In this document: piece after piece, positions 1-8,768 of the stretch
How the letters are laid out: each line of letters starts with the position of its first letter
How positions within the stretch are numbered: the first letter of the stretch is position 1
Assembly (NCBI GenBank): GCA_052168355.1
Contig: JBQLZQ010000084.1
Location: forward strand, 73,410 to 137,409
DNA: 64,000 nucleotides
Source of the DNA: JBQLZQ01 sp052168355
GTDB taxonomy: Bacteria; Pseudomonadota; Alphaproteobacteria; DSM-16000; Inquilinaceae
Reading direction: 5' to 3'
Notes under the pieces: model-generated
Databases searched by the model: none
Seen by the model: the letters and a program-made list of their open reading frames with translations, nothing else
What the model was told of the DNA's origin: nothing
Made by a program: the position numbers and the translations under genes

Positions 1-2
1 CG

Positions 3-1400
3 CGGAGAAAGAAGTCCGGCCCCACGGCCGCCAAGGCGTCAAGCAAGGCGGCGGGAAGGGTCGAGGAGTTTCGCGACCTCGCGCGCCGCCTCGCCGCACG
101 CGAGCATGCCGTCCTTCCGATCGTGCTCACCGGTCAGGCAAGACGCGAGCACGTCCGTTCGACCATCCGAGAGGACCACGCCATACGGATCGAGCAACGC
201 TCCCACGGCGCAAGGAAGAAGTTCGACGAATTGGCCGACGATCTCTTCAAGTTCTTCCGTGGCACCGCGCTTCTGTTCTACCGCGACATGGTGGGCCAGG
301 ACGCGCACATGCCAACGGTGATGAGTCTGGGTGACGTCCACCCCTCGAACTTCGGCGTCATGCCCGACAAGAACGGGGCACCGATCTTTGGCGCCAACGA
401 TTTCGACGAGGCTGTCTACGCGCCCTTCACATGGGACATCAAACGCGGCGCGGTCGGCTTCTGGGTCGCGGCACGCCAAGCCGGGGCGATGAAGCGGAAG
501 AGGTGTCGGAAGATCGTCGTTGAATTCGTCGAGGGTTATCTCGACGCGATGGAGGACTACGCCGCGTCCGCCACCGAGAAAAACGACCACTATCGGATGG
601 ACAACTCGCCGTCGGTGATACGGACCCTGTTCGAAGCGGCTTGGGAAGACCGTCGCGATTGGCTTTGGGATGACTATCTCAAGCCTTCGGGGCGGGGCTT
701 TCGGGCCAATGACGAGCTTCAACCGGTTTCGGGCGAGGTGGCGAAGTTCCAGAAAGCGCTCGACGATCTCGCCAAGGCGAAGGGCCTCGACGTGCCGGAC
801 CGCGCGGGCGAATTGAAGGTCAAGGACGTCTGCGTGCGCCACGGGCAGGGCACGGCGTCGCTGGGACTGCCGCGCTACTACGTCCTGGTCGAGGGGCCGT
901 CGAAAGATGCCAGCGACGATCTCATCATCGAATTCAAGCACGCCCGGCTTTCCGCCCTGGAGGGGCTGACGCCGCCGTCGGACTTTCACGCGGGCGCAAA
1001 GGCCGACCGTATCGCGCACGGCCAGGCGGTGCAGCTGGCCCATGGCGATATCTTCTACGGCGCGGTGGAAATCGACGGCGAAAGCTTCATGAGCCGGGAA
1101 CGCGCGCCCTTTCGCGACGATATCGACCTGGAGGATCTGAGCTACAAGACCTGGAAGCAATACGCCCGGATCTGCGGCGCGGCCCTGGCGCAGTCGCATG
1201 CGCTGTCCGACGATCTGGGCAAGATCGACTACGACGTCGAACCGTCCATCGTCGCGGCCGCCAGTCCGCGCGCCCTGTTCGTCGCGGATATGATCGGGTT
1301 CACGCAAGAGGCCGTCGATCGCCTCAAGGCCGATCATGCCTTCTTTCGAGAGGATCACGCCCACGGCGCCTTCGACAGCGTCGACATGGTGTATCGCTGA
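3..1400 (+). CDS. DUF2252 family protein, 5' end possibly outside the window
   Basis: The frame is open from the left edge to the TGA at 1398, about 465 codons, so the true start may lie outside the window; an internal GTG at 123 would give 425 aa. The motif GDVHPSNFG (about residues 71-79 counted from that GTG), followed by NDFDEAVYAPFTWD, is typical of DUF2252, whose fold resembles aminoglycoside/choline kinases. By that analogy the His/Asn pair of HPSNFG would be catalytic-loop-like; the biochemical role of the family is not established. The first visible residues are Lys/Ala-rich (KKSGPTAAKASSKAA), a basic leader. It is convergent with the next gene. Confidence 0.85.
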   Translation, partial: RRKKSGPTAAKASSKAAGRVEEFRDLARRLAAREHAVLPIVLTGQARREHVRSTIREDHAIRIEQRSHGARKKFDELADDLFKFFRGTALLFYRDMVGQDAHMPTVMSLGDVHPSNFGVMPDKNGAPIFGANDFDEAVYAPFTWDIKRGAVGFWVAARQAGAMKRKRCRKIVVEFVEGYLDAMEDYAASATEKNDHYRMDNSPSVIRTLFEAAWEDRRDWLWDDYLKPSGRGFRANDELQPVSGEVAKFQKALDDLAKAKGLDVPDRAGELKVKDVCVRHGQGTASLGLPRYYVLVEGPSKDASDDLIIEFKHARLSALEGLTPPSDFHAGAKADRIAHGQAVQLAHGDIFYGAVEIDGESFMSRERAPFRDDIDLEDLSYKTWKQYARICGAALAQSHALSDDLGKIDYDVEPSIVAAASPRALFVADMIGFTQEAVDRLKADHAFFREDHAHGAFDSVDMVYR

Positions 1401-1537
1401 CGCTACTGCCCGACGCGACGCCATCCGCCAAGGGGTCGAGGCGAACGTGCGGCGACACGATTTTCCCTGTTCCGGAGTCCGGGCCCGGCTATCCGCGTTG
1501 GTCGCCGCTATGGTGGGGATCGGATGGATACCGTGGG

Positions 1538-2737
1538 TCAGGGCCGGAGAAAGCCGCCCGCATCCGGCGTATAGCGGGCCAGCCGTTCGGGATCGATAGT
1601 CACGCCGATGCCGGGCAGGTCGGGGATGGCGAGGTACCCCTGGTCGTCCAGGCGGAAGGGTTCGGGGGTGAGGTCGTCGACATAGGCGCTGCCGCCGATA
1701 TACTCGACCAGATCGCAATCGGGGAACGCGGCGGCAAGCTGCAGGTCGGCGGCCAGGCCGACGGCGGTGTTCCATCCGTGCCCGACATATTTGACGCCGA
1801 ACTCCTGGGCCAGCCAGGCGATGCGGCGCTGTTCGCTGATGCCGCCGACCTTGGTGACGTCGGGCTGAACGATGTCGAACGCGCCGCGCGCGATCCAGGG
1901 AACGAACGACTGCCGCCGGGTCAACACCTCGCCGCCGGCGATCGGCACCGGGCTCTCCTTCCTGAGCGTGATGAAGTCTTCCAGCGCGTCGGGCTTGAGC
2001 GCTTCCTCGAACCACCCCACGTCGTGATCGCCCAACATGCGGGCCGTGTTCAGCGCCCATTTCAGACCGTTGGGCCAATAGGCGTCGCTGGCGCCGGCAT
2101 CGACGAACAGCTTGCAGTCCGGACCGATCGCCTGGCGGGCGGCGCGCACGATGGTCTCGTCTGACCGCGCGCTGTCGCGGCGGCCGAAGGGTCCCCACCC
2201 GATCTTGAAGGCCCGGAACCCGTGCTCGAGATGCTCGGCCAGGAGATCGCTCATGCGCGCGGGCTCGTCCATCAGCAGCGAGCAGTAGGGCTGCACGCGG
2301 TCGCGATACCGGCCGCCGAGCAGGCGCCCCGCCGAAAGACCCGTCGCCTTGCCCAGGATGTCCCACAAGGCGATGTCGATACCGCTGATCGTGTGGGTCA
2401 GGGTGCCGCCGCGGCCCATCCAGAAGGTGTTCTGGTGCAGTTTTTCGCCGACCCGTTCTGGCTCCAGCGCGTTCTCCCCCAGGAAAAGCGGTTCGAGCAC
2501 GCCAAGCGCGGCCTGAACGAGGCGGCCGTCGGTGAATACGCTGCCATACCCCGTCAACCCGGCATCGGTGTGAACGGCGATCAGGGCGTGCACCGAATCC
2601 TCGGCCCTGATCTCGTTGGACCAACCGCCATGCGGGCTTTCGCCCAGAAGCGGCGCGGCGCGCACCGCGGTGATGCGCGCCGGCGCCAGAGACGGTCGCT
2701 CAGCCCCCCTCCCAGGCGATTCGGTCGCCGAACTCAT
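1538..2737 (-). CDS. Enolase-superfamily protein (mandelate racemase/muconate lactonizing type)
   Basis: 399 aa with the usual capping domain followed by a TIM barrel. Visible metal and catalytic positions are K178 (in FKIGWGP), D213 (VDAG), E244 (FEE), E270 (AGGE), D293 (DVTKVGG) and H320 (GHGWN). The family abstracts a proton alpha to a carboxylate, as in sugar-acid dehydratases and racemases. The second lysine of the classical KxK motif is glycine (KIG), so the substrate cannot be assigned from MR or MLE. The start at 2737 has AAGGGATG upstream. It is divergent from a paralogue at 2857, with about 120 bases between that must carry both promoters. A sugar-acid dehydratase or epimerase is the likeliest role, as an inference. 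Confidence 0.9.
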   Translation of the reverse strand: MSSATESPGRGAERPSLAPARITAVRAAPLLGESPHGGWSNEIRAEDSVHALIAVHTDAGLTGYGSVFTDGRLVQAALGVLEPLFLGENALEPERVGEKLHQNTFWMGRGGTLTHTISGIDIALWDILGKATGLSAGRLLGGRYRDRVQPYCSLLMDEPARMSDLLAEHLEHGFRAFKIGWGPFGRRDSARSDETIVRAARQAIGPDCKLFVDAGASDAYWPNGLKWALNTARMLGDHDVGWFEEALKPDALEDFITLRKESPVPIAGGEVLTRRQSFVPWIARGAFDIVQPDVTKVGGISEQRRIAWLAQEFGVKYVGHGWNTAVGLAADLQLAAAFPDCDLVEYIGGSAYVDDLTPEPFRLDDQGYLAIPDLPGIGVTIDPERLARYTPDAGGFLRP

Positions 2738-2856
2738 GGTCCATCCCTTCGTCTACGATTTGCGCGCGAACCAACCCCGGCCGCCCGAACACTTGTCATA
2801 TGCACTCCAACCATACGACAAAGCCCGCTTCAACGGACGCGTTCGGAAAGCAGGTT

Positions 2857-4035
2857 ATGAAGATCGAGGCGGTCGACCTTTTCTATTTCGCCATGCCGGA
2901 TATCACAACGGAGGCCGATGGCAGCCAGGACGCGCTGATCGTGCGGGTGGTCGGCGACGGGCTGATCGGCTGGGGCGAGTGCGAGGCGGCGCCGCTGCCG
3001 TCCATCGCCGCCTTTGTCTGCCCGATGTCGCACGGCGTGTGCCGGCCGGTCGGCGCATCGGTGCTGAGCCAAAGGCTCGACGGCCCCGACGACATCGCCC
3101 GTATCGCCGCGCGGGTCGAGTACGACTCCATGGACCTACTGCAGGCCGCCCATGTCTTTTCCGGGGTGGAGATGGCCCTGTGGGATCTTCTCGGGAAAAA
3201 GCGGGGAGAGCCGGTGTGGCGCTTGATCGGCCATCGGCAATCCCATCCGAAGGTGCCCTATGCCTCGCTGCTGTTCGGAGACACGCCGCAGCAGACCCTG
3301 GACCGCGCAAGACAAGCCGCCGCCGACGGGTTCCAGGCCGCCAAGTTCGGCTGGGGGCCGATCAGCCGCGCCGACGCAGCGACGGACGCCGACCATTTCG
3401 CGGCCGCGCGCGAAGGCATCGGCCCCGATGCCCACCTGATGGTCGATGTCGGACAGATCTTCGGTGAGGATGTCGAGCGCGCCGCCGACCGCCTGCCGGG
3501 GCTGGAGGCGGCGCGGGCGTTGTGGCTGGAGGAACCGTTCCAGGCCAGCGCCTACGAGGCCTATGGCGCGTTGGCGGCGCGCGGATCGGCGGTCAAGCTG
3601 GCCGGCGGCGAAGGCGCCCACAACGTCCCCATGGCCCGTCATCTGATGGTTTATGGCGGTGTCGGTTTTATCCAGATCGACTGCGGGCGCGTCGGCGGGA
3701 TCGGGCCGGCCAAGAGGATCGCCGATCTGGCGGTCGAGCGCGGTGTCACCTACGTCAACCACACCTTCACCTCGCACCTGGCGCTGTCGGCGTCGCTGCA
3801 GCCCTTCGCCGGTCTGGCCGATCATCGCATCTGCGAATATCCGGCGGCGCCCAAGGCCCTGGCCGTCGCCCTGTCGGCCAACCATCTGGACCGTAACGCC
3901 GACGGTCTGGTCGCCGCGCCCGACCGGCCGGGCCTGGGGATCGAGGTCGACCTTGGGCGCCTCAAGCCCTATCTGGTCGACACCGAGATCCGGGTGAGGG
4001 GCGAGGTCCTCTACCGCACGCCGCCGCTGTCCTGA
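2857..4035 (+). CDS. Enolase-superfamily protein, paralogue of the divergent neighbour
   Basis: 392 aa from the ATG at 2857, which has GGAAAG six bases upstream; an ATG at 2800 in the same frame lacks a good site. Catalytic-type residues are K163 (AKFGWGP), D197 (VDVG), E226 (WLEE), E252 (AGGE), D275 (QIDCGRVGG) and H302 (NHTFTSH). It shares the KxGWGP signature with the gene on the opposite strand, so the two probably act on related acid sugars. It ends shortly before the convergent radical SAM gene. Substrate is unknown; mandelate racemase-like dehydratase is the best general label. Confidence 0.9.
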   Translation: MKIEAVDLFYFAMPDITTEADGSQDALIVRVVGDGLIGWGECEAAPLPSIAAFVCPMSHGVCRPVGASVLSQRLDGPDDIARIAARVEYDSMDLLQAAHVFSGVEMALWDLLGKKRGEPVWRLIGHRQSHPKVPYASLLFGDTPQQTLDRARQAAADGFQAAKFGWGPISRADAATDADHFAAAREGIGPDAHLMVDVGQIFGEDVERAADRLPGLEAARALWLEEPFQASAYEAYGALAARGSAVKLAGGEGAHNVPMARHLMVYGGVGFIQIDCGRVGGIGPAKRIADLAVERGVTYVNHTFTSHLALSASLQPFAGLADHRICEYPAAPKALAVALSANHLDRNADGLVAAPDRPGLGIEVDLGRLKPYLVDTEIRVRGEVLYRTPPLS

Positions 4036-4084
4036 CGGGGCACGGGTGCGATTGCCATGGGTCGGCATTCGGCCCCGATTGACG

Positions 4085-5515
4085 TTACGGGAAATCCGTT
4101 TCGTCGACCGGTGCCCGGCCGGACCGAGGCGCCGGGGCGCCGGCCGGGTCGGCGGACGTGACCTTGGACAGCACCCCTTCCAGAAGCGGCGTCATGACCC
4201 GCAGGCGCCGGGCCCGGATGACTAGATCCCACAGCGGCTCGAACTTCTTCCAGCCGGCGGCGTAGAAGAAATGCTTGGCCCGGTGCCGGGACGTCTCATG
4301 GGACAAGGACGCCTGGACAATGTTTCCCCACCCGTAGAAGTCCCGGTAGGCCCGATCATACCCGGCCTTGAGCTGGTCGGGAGTCAGACGGGCCGGCCGA
4401 TAGACCACGTGGCGGGTGTCGTACAGATCCCAGTCGTGGGAGGTGATGCGCCCCTGCGCCGCCAGGTCGGCATGCAGCCGGGTGCCCGGATATGGTGTCT
4501 GGATATGGAACGTGGCGGTGGTGATGCCGTTGCGCACCGCCCAGTCGACGGCGCGGTCGAACACGTCTTCCTCATCCTCGTCCATGCCGAATACGAACGA
4601 CCCGTTGATCATGATGCCAAGGTCGCTGAGACGACGGGCCACCGCCTCGTAGTCGCGGGCGAGGTTCTGCTTCTTGTTGCTGGCCAGGAGGTTTTGCGGA
4701 TTGAACGTCTCGAACCCGACGAACAGGCTGCGCAGACCGGCCTCGGCCGCGCGCTCGATCAGGTCGCCGCGCAGCACCGAATCGACCGTCGCCGCGCCCT
4801 GGAACAAACGACCCATGCCGCGCATGCCGGCGAACAGCCCCTCGGCGAACCGCCGGTCGCCGAGCAGATGGTCGTCCAGGAAATAAAGGTGCCGGCCCGG
4901 CAGCCGATCGATTTCGGCCAACGCCTCGTCGATCCGCTGGGTGTAGAAGCCGCGGCCGCCGGCGAAGAAGGCGTCCTTGTAGCAGAAGTCGCAATGCTGG
5001 GGGCAGCCGCGGGTGACGACGATGGAGTTCGGCACCAGATAGCGGTTCCGCTGGATCAGGTCGCGCCGCACCGGCGGCAGACCCTCGATGGTCCGGCCAC
5101 CGGAGGATACGTACCGGGCGGCCGGCCGACCGGCCCTGAAATCTTTCAGGAAGCGGGGAAAGGTCTGCTCGCCCGGGCCGATGAACACGGCGTCGGCGTG
5201 GGCCGCCGCCTCGTCCGGCAGGGCGGTGACGTGCAGCCCGCCCAAGGCCACGAAGCACCCCTTGGCCCGATAGAGGTCGGCCAGAGCATAGGCGCGATAG
5301 GCGTTGGTGATGTAGACCTGGATGACGACCAGGTTCGGTGCATCGTCGGTGCGCAGGGTCTGGACATGATCGTCGACCAATTCGGCCTCGTCATCCGGGT
5401 CCAGGAATGCCGCCAGGGTCGCCAACCCCAGGGGCGGGAACAGCGAATATTTGATCGGTCTCCAAAACGGGCTTTCCGCTTCCGTCAGCGCGGGCAGGAT
5501 GAATTTCACCTTCAT
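4085..5515 (-). CDS. B12-binding domain radical SAM protein
   Basis: 476 aa. Residues 1-150 form a cobalamin-binding-like Rossmann region (HVQTLRTDDAPNLVVIQVY, then GGLHVTALP and GPGE). The radical SAM cluster motif is C171-x3-C175-x2-C178 within TRGCPQHCDFCYKD. A glycine-rich SAM contact region and the barrel follow (LFVGFETFNPQNL, MINGSFVFGMDED). This architecture occurs in methyltransferases and cyclases acting on unactivated carbons, for example in lipid or cofactor modification. The usual B12-loop DxHxxG is not obvious, so cobalamin binding is likely by architecture but unproven. No partner gene identifies the substrate. Confidence 0.88.
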   Translation of the reverse strand: MKVKFILPALTEAESPFWRPIKYSLFPPLGLATLAAFLDPDDEAELVDDHVQTLRTDDAPNLVVIQVYITNAYRAYALADLYRAKGCFVALGGLHVTALPDEAAAHADAVFIGPGEQTFPRFLKDFRAGRPAARYVSSGGRTIEGLPPVRRDLIQRNRYLVPNSIVVTRGCPQHCDFCYKDAFFAGGRGFYTQRIDEALAEIDRLPGRHLYFLDDHLLGDRRFAEGLFAGMRGMGRLFQGAATVDSVLRGDLIERAAEAGLRSLFVGFETFNPQNLLASNKKQNLARDYEAVARRLSDLGIMINGSFVFGMDEDEEDVFDRAVDWAVRNGITTATFHIQTPYPGTRLHADLAAQGRITSHDWDLYDTRHVVYRPARLTPDQLKAGYDRAYRDFYGWGNIVQASLSHETSRHRAKHFFYAAGWKKFEPLWDLVIRARRLRVMTPLLEGVLSKVTSADPAGAPAPRSGRAPVDETDFP

Positions 5516-5909
5516 ATGCTCTCCCCAAAGTTGTATTTCTGCCCACGGCGCCGGGCGCGGAGGATCGACGCAAGCGGGGTCACATCGAAATGTTCATCCC
5601 GGTCTTGGTCGACCCATCCGCCCAGGTCACGGGTTGCTGGTCACGGGTGGACTGTCACGCGTTCGATGATGATGCCGATGGATTGAGGCGAAGCTTTGGC
5701 CCAACGCGACCCGAAATGGGGCGCCCGAACAACCATCGTCGGGTCGGCCAGAAGCGCGTCGAAAGCGCTGCCGCGGCGCCGTGACGGCAGCGCGAAGGGC
5801 AGCACAGTTGTCGATCTAAAAGGCCTTGAAGATTTATCGATGTTCCGCAAGTAATCGAATCAGGTTATAGGGTTCTTTGTTTCGTCGATTGCCAGATAAT
5901 AGCGAGGGT
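5516..5909. other. Divergent intergenic region
   Basis: About 390 bases between the radical SAM start and the histone-like start. It must hold promoters for both genes. The part near 5810-5900 is visibly more AT-rich. No convincing ORF, repeat or hairpin was seen. Confidence 0.5.
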
Positions 5910-6308
5910 ATGATGGCAAAAGCTGCAACTGCGGGTGCCGCCCGCAGCGTTACGAAAAGCCCCGCGGCCAAGAAAGCCGCACGGCCGAAGACAGCGAAGA
6001 GCAGTCCGAAGGCAACCGTCAAGAAGACGACCGTCGCGAAGGCACCTGCAAAAAAGGCGGCTGCCAAAAAGCCGGTCGCCAAGAAAGCAACCGCGACGAA
6101 GACGGCGGTGAAAAAGACCACGGCGGCGAAAAAGCCTGCGGCGGTGAAAAAGCCAGTGGCCAAGAAGACCGCGGCCAAGGCGCCAGCGGCAAAGAAGCCA
6201 GCGGCCAAAAAGGCAGCTGTCAAAAAGCCGGCGGCAAAAAAGACCGCCGCGACTTCAGCCGCCAAAAAGCCCGCCGCGAAAAAGACCGCGGCCAAAAAAG
6301 CGAAATGA
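5910..6308 (+). CDS. Histone H1-like lysine/alanine/proline-rich nucleoid protein
   Basis: 132 aa from the ATG at 5910, preceded by GCGAGGG; the next codon is also ATG. Almost the whole protein is a tandem array of KKPAAK, KKTAAK and KKPVAK units, the composition of bacterial histone H1-like proteins (AlgP and Hc1-type tails). Such proteins bind DNA non-specifically in the nucleoid. There is no globular domain. The reverse strand is also fully open because of the repeat and should not be called. A 7-base inverted repeat (GGAAGCG/CGCTTCC, 6323-6346) follows the stop without a T-run. Confidence 0.85.
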   Translation: MMAKAATAGAARSVTKSPAAKKAARPKTAKSSPKATVKKTTVAKAPAKKAAAKKPVAKKATATKTAVKKTTAAKKPAAVKKPVAKKTAAKAPAAKKPAAKKAAVKKPAAKKTAATSAAKKPAAKKTAAKKAK

Positions 6309-6479
6309 CGAGGGGCTGACGCGGAAGCGGCTGTCCCGTCGCTTCCACCCTCTCGCCTCCGCGAACGATCGGTTCCGGACCGCGCACGACCCAGGTTGTG
6401 GCGCGCTGTTGTTAAGCTGTGGGCACCGTGTCCTGACGGGACGAGGGAGGGTCTGTCGCCCCGGGGGTAGCGGTTCCTC

Positions 6480-7550
6480 TTATTTGCCCGCCCCTTCGCC
6501 CAGATCGACGATGGACGCGGTGAGCCGCCGGGCCGCGTTCAACGCGGCGCCGGTGGCGGCGACCATGCCGGGCAGGATCATCCATTCCAAGGCCCACATG
6601 GCGCCCGACCGTTCCTGTTCGTGCAGCAGCGCCTGATGCAGACCACCGAGCTGGGCGGCATTGTACCGCGCCAGCGCCACCAGGATTTCGGCTTGGACGG
6701 GGTTCTGCTTGTGCGGCATCGCCGATGAGCCGCCGCCGCCGGCCAGGCGGGCCGTGCCGATCTCGTCCTGTACCATCAAGGCGATGTCGGCGCCCATCTT
6801 GCCCAACGTGACGGTCACCGCCGACAGCCAGGCGCCGAAATCGCCGAGCGACGCGCGCTGCACGTGCCACGGGCCCAGCGGATCCGTCAGACCCAGCCGC
6901 GCGGCCAGCCCCGCCCGCACCGCCGGCCCGGCGTCGCCCAGCGCGTCCAGCGTGCCGACCGCGCCGGCCAACTGCACGACGGACAGGGCGGGCCGCAGCG
7001 CCCGGAGCCGGTCGCCGTGGCGGGCCAGAGGCTCGGTCCAGTTGCGCACCCGGTCCGAGACGCGGATCGGCAGGGCGCCGCGCATCCGGGTCCTACCCAT
7101 CAGAGGCCGCGCGCCAAAGCTCCGGTCGAGGTCCTCAAGGGTGGCGAGCAGGCTTCCCGCCCGCGCCTGAAAGCTGTCCAGAACCGGCTGCAGGCGCAGC
7201 ATCAGACCGGTGTCGATGACGTCCTGGCTGGTGGCGCCGAGATGGACGTGCGCGGCATGGGGATCGCCCACGACCCGCCGCAGTTGGCGGACCAGCCCCG
7301 GCACCGCCACCCCGTCCCGTCGCGTGGCGGCGCGCAAATCGTCGAGATCGGGTGACAACGCGGCGCACGCCGCACCGATACGAAGCGCCGCCTCGGCCGG
7401 GATGATCTCCAGATCCGCCTCGACGGCGGCCAGCGCCGCCTCGAAGCGGAGCATGGCGTCCACGTCGCTTTCGACCGAGAACGCCGCGGAGACCTCCGCG
7501 TCGCCGAGCAGACCGGCCAGGATCGGGTGATCGAACGGGCTGACGGTCAT
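6480..7550 (-). CDS. pcaB: 3-carboxy-cis,cis-muconate cycloisomerase
   Basis: 356 aa of the fumarase/aspartase superfamily. The superfamily signature GSSAMPHKQNP is present near residue 270, and the HLGATSQDVIDT segment supplies the other active-site loop. Length and the N-terminus (SPFDHPILAGLLGD) fit PcaB, which converts 3-carboxymuconate to carboxymuconolactone in the protocatechuate branch of the beta-ketoadipate pathway. No other pca gene is in view; it follows the polysaccharide operon on the same strand after about 500 bases. An adenylosuccinate lyase-like enzyme is a less likely alternative. Confidence 0.88.
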   Translation of the reverse strand: MTVSPFDHPILAGLLGDAEVSAAFSVESDVDAMLRFEAALAAVEADLEIIPAEAALRIGAACAALSPDLDDLRAATRRDGVAVPGLVRQLRRVVGDPHAAHVHLGATSQDVIDTGLMLRLQPVLDSFQARAGSLLATLEDLDRSFGARPLMGRTRMRGALPIRVSDRVRNWTEPLARHGDRLRALRPALSVVQLAGAVGTLDALGDAGPAVRAGLAARLGLTDPLGPWHVQRASLGDFGAWLSAVTVTLGKMGADIALMVQDEIGTARLAGGGGSSAMPHKQNPVQAEILVALARYNAAQLGGLHQALLHEQERSGAMWALEWMILPGMVAATGAALNAARRLTASIVDLGEGAGK

Positions 7551-8053
7551 GATACGGTTCCTTATGATGGGCGGCGCGGGATCGCCGGCACTCGCACAGG
7601 CGAGAAGACGATTGCGCGGCCATCCAAATGGTAGAGACCACGATGACCGCCTTGTCCAGATTGCAATGATTGACGACCAAGACAGACGTCTCGGGGAACG
7701 TTGCCCCGCTTGCGGGTACGTCCTTGGGTATCTGCCATGGAAGGGTCCAAGCGCCTCCCATGAAATCTGTCCGAGTTGCTAGATTCAGTTCGGCCTCGAT
7801 GACTGGGCCGGCGGCAACCGGTCCCGACGGAGTGCCGTAAATGCCGAATGGCGCCGCCAGTGGATGGCCGACGGAATGCCCTGGCGCAGCGCGGGACGTC
7901 CACGGCCCCAGGGGTGGAACCCAGAACGCCAACTGTCGGAACTGGGTGGTGAGTGACGGACAACCGCAGCTTTGACGGGAGGATCGGCACGTCGGCATAG
8001 AGGCGATCTTCGGCCGAGGCACGGACCTTGCTTATCCGGTATCGCGCTAGCTT
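7551..8053. other. Intergenic region upstream of pcaB
   Basis: About 500 bases between the nucleotidyltransferase stop and pcaB. Short open frames exist on the minus strand, but none has a recognisable domain or ribosome binding site. It may hold the pcaB promoter or a decayed gene; nothing specific can be supported. Confidence 0.4.
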
Positions 8054-8767
8054 TCAGTGCCGGTGTTGCGGCACGAACTCCCGCTGCGCCCGATCCAGGC
8101 TTTCCGGCGTACCGATGTCGCGGTGATAGCCACCCGTTTCCACGGCCAGGATCCGCCCCATGAAGTGGGGAAGCACCTCGGTGCTGAGATCGACAAAGCC
8201 GCGAGGTATGGCCTCCGCGGTGTCGATGACTTCCGGCGTCACGATGTATACGGCGGCATTGGCGAGGTCACCGGGCGGGTTTTCGACCTTTTCATGGAAG
8301 GCGCGGACAATGTTGTCCGGGTCCAGTTCGACGATACCGCACGAGCGCGGGGCATCGGTGCGGAAGGTGAGCATGGTGAGCGCGACGTTGGACGGACGAT
8401 CCCTATGGCTTGCAACAAAACGGACCACATCGAAATCCGTCAGGTTGTCCGCATGGGCGACCAGCACGTCGTCATCGCCATAGAATGCCCGGTTCGCCTT
8501 GAGGGTACCCCCCGTGCCGAGCAGGTCCGCTTCGTAGACGAGGTCAATCCGCGAAATCCAGCGACAGGCGGCAACGTGCGCGGCCACTTGGCCGCTCAAA
8601 TAGTGGGTGTTGATCACCGCACGCTCCACGACACCACTCTCGAACAGCAGATCGAGCCAGTAGTCCAGAAGCGGCCGCCCATGGATGGGGACCAGACATT
8701 TCGGGATCGTGTCGGTGATGGGCCGCAATCTGCTGCCGATCCCCGCCGCGAGAAGCAGGGCCCTCAT
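8054..8767 (-). CDS. Sugar-phosphate nucleotidyltransferase
   Basis: 237 aa starting at MRALLLAAG. The N-terminal nucleotide-binding motif LLLAAGIGSRLRPIT and then PKCLVPI are the NTP_transferase signature; GTGGTLK and the AHADN segment follow. It resembles HddC/RfbA-type enzymes that join a sugar 1-phosphate to an NTP. Its start comes one base after the stop of the HldE-like gene, so the two are translationally linked. In context it may activate a heptose or related sugar phosphate. The nucleotide used (GTP, CTP, dTTP) cannot be read from sequence alone. Confidence 0.9.
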   Translation of the reverse strand: MRALLLAAGIGSRLRPITDTIPKCLVPIHGRPLLDYWLDLLFESGVVERAVINTHYLSGQVAAHVAACRWISRIDLVYEADLLGTGGTLKANRAFYGDDDVLVAHADNLTDFDVVRFVASHRDRPSNVALTMLTFRTDAPRSCGIVELDPDNIVRAFHEKVENPPGDLANAAVYIVTPEVIDTAEAIPRGFVDLSTEVLPHFMGRILAVETGGYHRDIGTPESLDRAQREFVPQHRH

Positions 8768-8768
8768 C

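Noticed and set aside
39..2624. Long open frame on the minus strand opposite DUF2252 and overlapping the enolase gene
   Set aside because: It runs across two genes with clear families in other frames; low-complexity Arg/Ala composition is typical of GC-rich shadow frames.
4271..5686. Plus-strand frame opposite the radical SAM gene
   Set aside because: The minus-strand gene has intact radical SAM motifs; this frame has none.
5834..6295. Antisense open frame over the histone-like gene (FFAAGFLAAE repeats)
   Set aside because: It is the reverse complement of the KKPAAK repeat; hydrophobic repeats arise automatically and there is no ribosome binding site.
7562..7990. Minus-strand frame in the gap upstream of pcaB
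   Set aside because: No domain, no binding site, biased composition; not called, though a decayed gene cannot be excluded.
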